NCBI GenBank assembly: GCA_018806985.1
Contig: JADANN010000419.1
Coordinates: 62,001-126,000 of the forward strand
Source of the DNA: Angiostrongylus vasorum
Taxonomy: Eukaryota; Nematoda; Chromadorea; Rhabditida; Metastrongylidae
Length of the DNA stretch: 64,000 bases
Direction: 5' to 3'
Each line of letters begins with the position of its first letter. The first letter of the stretch is position 1. The translations under genes and the position numbers were made by a program. The notes below the pieces were generated by a model. That model searched no databases and was not told where the DNA came from. It saw only the letters and a list, made by a program, of their open reading frames with translations. Positions 62,350-64,000 of this stretch are shown in pieces.

Positions 62350-63390
62350 TAAATTCAGTCGTTCAAATATTTCGAGTTCCATGCACAACATCCCAGGATG
62401 AAACTTCTAACGTTTATTTTTATTGGAATCGAAGGTTGCTGATGTAAAAATGCACACTTTCTAGAGAAAGATTTACCGTTTCGGCTCGCCCCCATGGGCG
62501 CTTAAAGAAGCGATGCCATATATTTATTTCACTCTTCGAATTCCATCCTGACAAAAACGGCAGTCTGCAAAGTGAAATTCTCTGACCTTCAGTTGCCCCG
62601 GATAGTGCTCCTCATTCTATAAACGAAGGAATAGAAGAAAAAAGCAACCTTACCATTTAAAGGAACATCGAAGCGAAAAAAATCTTAACTCCTGTTTCAA
62701 AACAAATCCCTAACACGTAACATCGAACCCCCAAACTTTGAGTCGCCGATGTTTGGGAGGAAGTCTAGTTTTATGTGAGTTACGGATTTGCTAGTTTTTC
62801 AACAAAAGAGAAAAATTTTGGCGTAACAGTAGAATTTGAGAAGTCGAAAACATGACGGGAGTAGAGAAGAGCTCTCTCTACCACTCCAGAGAGATCCTGA
62901 TTTATACCTGTTATTTTCTACATATTACTATTGTTTCTCCTTTAACCATACTGCTTGGAGACGTCTCCCAATTTATGTTTGGTCTACTTAAGTGTGTTTT
63001 TACAACAGATATTTTCATAGGTTAACTATGGTTCATTAATGTGATTGGGTAAGATCCGACAAAGGGTTTGTCTTTATAAATTAATGAGCACCACGAATAG
63101 TTTGACAGGCATCCTAGACAGACAAGCTATCAAGTACAAAAAATGGATTGGGAAGCACTGTTCAGCAAAACTAACCGTTTAGAAGATATGCATTGGATAG
63201 AATGCGCCATTGGATACGTCGACTTTGCATATGTGACACTTGTTATACCTTAATCGCATTCCCCGAAATTCCAGTTGAAAGTATAATCCCATACTCCTAC
63301 ATTATGCATCCCAGCTGACCTATCAGTGTGTTGCGAGCATCAAAGACACTGCGGACACTGCTCTACCTGCATCATTTTTAAAATTGTTCT
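62350..63390. other. Mostly unassigned sequence
   Basis: 62,350-62,500 continues the upstream homology of cassette K (partner 57,440-57,640). Beyond that, to 63,390, I see no repeat partner or gene. Confidence 0.45.
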
Positions 63391-63394
63391 GCCT

Positions 63395-63700
63395 TATCGT
63401 CACATCGCCAATATCGTTATATCGAACTGGTCGAGGGAAATTTGGAATGGTGTTCTGAACAAAGTACCCCGCCGCCTTTCATCACGCCCATTTGTAGCGA
63501 ATTTCTTCGGTGCTCTCGTCGTCATCGCGTGAACTGTCGTGTGCGAGGTGAAGCAATCCGTTAAAGCGCTTGCTAGATTGAACTTTGGTGTAAGCAGATG
63601 CTTCTTGTATGCCGTCAAGTTCAAGCCTTATCCATCAAAATGTCTTAGTATCCATGTGCATCACTCCGGAATACAACTTCTAACGTAAACCGTTCTTCTA
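63395..63700 (-). repeat. Cassette K, copy 4 (block 1 only)
   Basis: A 74-residue minus-strand frame (63,400-63,624) contains TRAPKKFATNGRDERRRGTL and RTPFQISLDQFDITILAM. The homologous start of the other copies lies where this frame reads SHTTVHAMTTR. The frame is open across block 1 without a shift, unlike copy 3. Confidence 0.5.
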
Positions 63701-63814
63701 CGCACAACTTTTATATTTTGTTAAACAACATTATTTCATAGAACAAAAATTATGATCTTGTGGAAATAACTGACAGCTTGTATTTACGTAGGCTCAAAAG
63801 CGAGTAATTCCTAC

Positions 63815-63860
63815 GACCGACTTTAAGCTGGGCGTTGATCGTATAATTCACTGTTCTCCT
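63815..63860 (-). repeat. Possible SINE tail remnant
   Basis: GGGCGTTGATCGTATAATTC resembles the GATCAACGCC tail end. Too short to be sure. Confidence 0.25.
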
Positions 63861-64000
63861 AATGAACAAACACGAGGTTGTTATTGTATTCTTTATTTAC
63901 AGATAAGCTGACGTTTAGGCGAATTTTGCGCTCTTTAGAGCCTGGAAAGGCCAAGTTGACTGCAATCTACGCAGCCAATCACCTTCATATGCAGACCAAA
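63860..64000 (-). mobile_element. PLE 3' tail, cut by window end
   Basis: The minus strand matches the tail of PLE E and G (TTTGGTCTGCATATGAAGGTG..., CAACTTGGCCTTTCCAGGCTC, hammerhead-like motif, then AACCTCGTGTTTG). The endonuclease would lie beyond 64,000. Confidence 0.7.
63906..63945 (-). ncRNA. Hammerhead ribozyme-like motif (decayed)
   Basis: Minus strand: AGGCT-CTAAAGA-GCGCAAAATTCGCC-TAAACGTC-AGCTT. Stem I and the GUC triplet are good, boxes 1 and 2 each carry a change. Confidence 0.4.

Overview
The window looks like a piece of a parasitic nematode genome, most likely a hookworm or related strongylid (Ancylostoma/Necator type). The grounds are spliced exons with TTTTCAG/TTCCAG-type acceptors, RTE-clade LINEs of the kind abundant in those genomes, GIY-YIG Penelope-like elements (PLEs), tRNA-derived SINEs, and no operon, rRNA or bacterial signal. 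The organism call rests on family recognition; no database was searched. Almost all of the sequence is interspersed repeat in various stages of decay. I can support only one spliced reading frame with intact phase (50,362-51,126), plus a few single-exon candidates. Letters used below for unnamed repeat families: P, M, X, W and cassette K. They are private labels for sequences that recur inside this window. Layout. 1-3,060: P tail, SINE, M repeat with a tRNA-like head, then a broken copy of a small secreted-protein family with its upstream block. 3,060-5,940: RTE fragment and two decayed PLEs. 5,985-7,400: microsatellite and two low-confidence exons. 8,340-11,520: a decayed RTE whose catalytic FADD box is deleted. 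12,608-22,857 and 38,330-48,622: the two arms of a ~10.3 kb inverted repeat around an axis near 30.6 kb. Both arms carry the same chain: outer block, SINE, RTE, M, secreted-family exon 1, P, PLE RT piece, RTE tail, X, PLE tail, P. 22,858-38,329: a 15.5 kb spacer dominated by PLEs, including the best preserved one (34,505-37,475, minus strand, RT YIDD and GIY-YIG both present). 48,625-51,130: X family and the best secreted-family copy. 51,205-54,175: a longer RTE inserted just after exon 3 of that gene. 54,480-58,330: M/SINE, X, an 8-bp-TSD insertion and cassette K. 59,620-60,760: a second RTE lineage. 61,335-64,000: SINE, two K copies and a PLE tail. How it fits together. The PLEs supply reverse transcriptase and a GIY-YIG nicking endonuclease. 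Their 3' tails end in a recurring motif that matches the hammerhead ribozyme core. After that motif the beginning of the PLE reading frame starts again, as expected for the tandem pLTR structure of PLEs. Three PLE loci are head-to-head doublets. The SINEs share the window with RTEs that could have mobilised them. The repeats sit inside, and break, copies of a nematode gene family encoding short secreted proteins. The most interesting items are the large inverted repeat, the PLE/hammerhead tails, the multi-copy secreted family and the unexplained K and P families.
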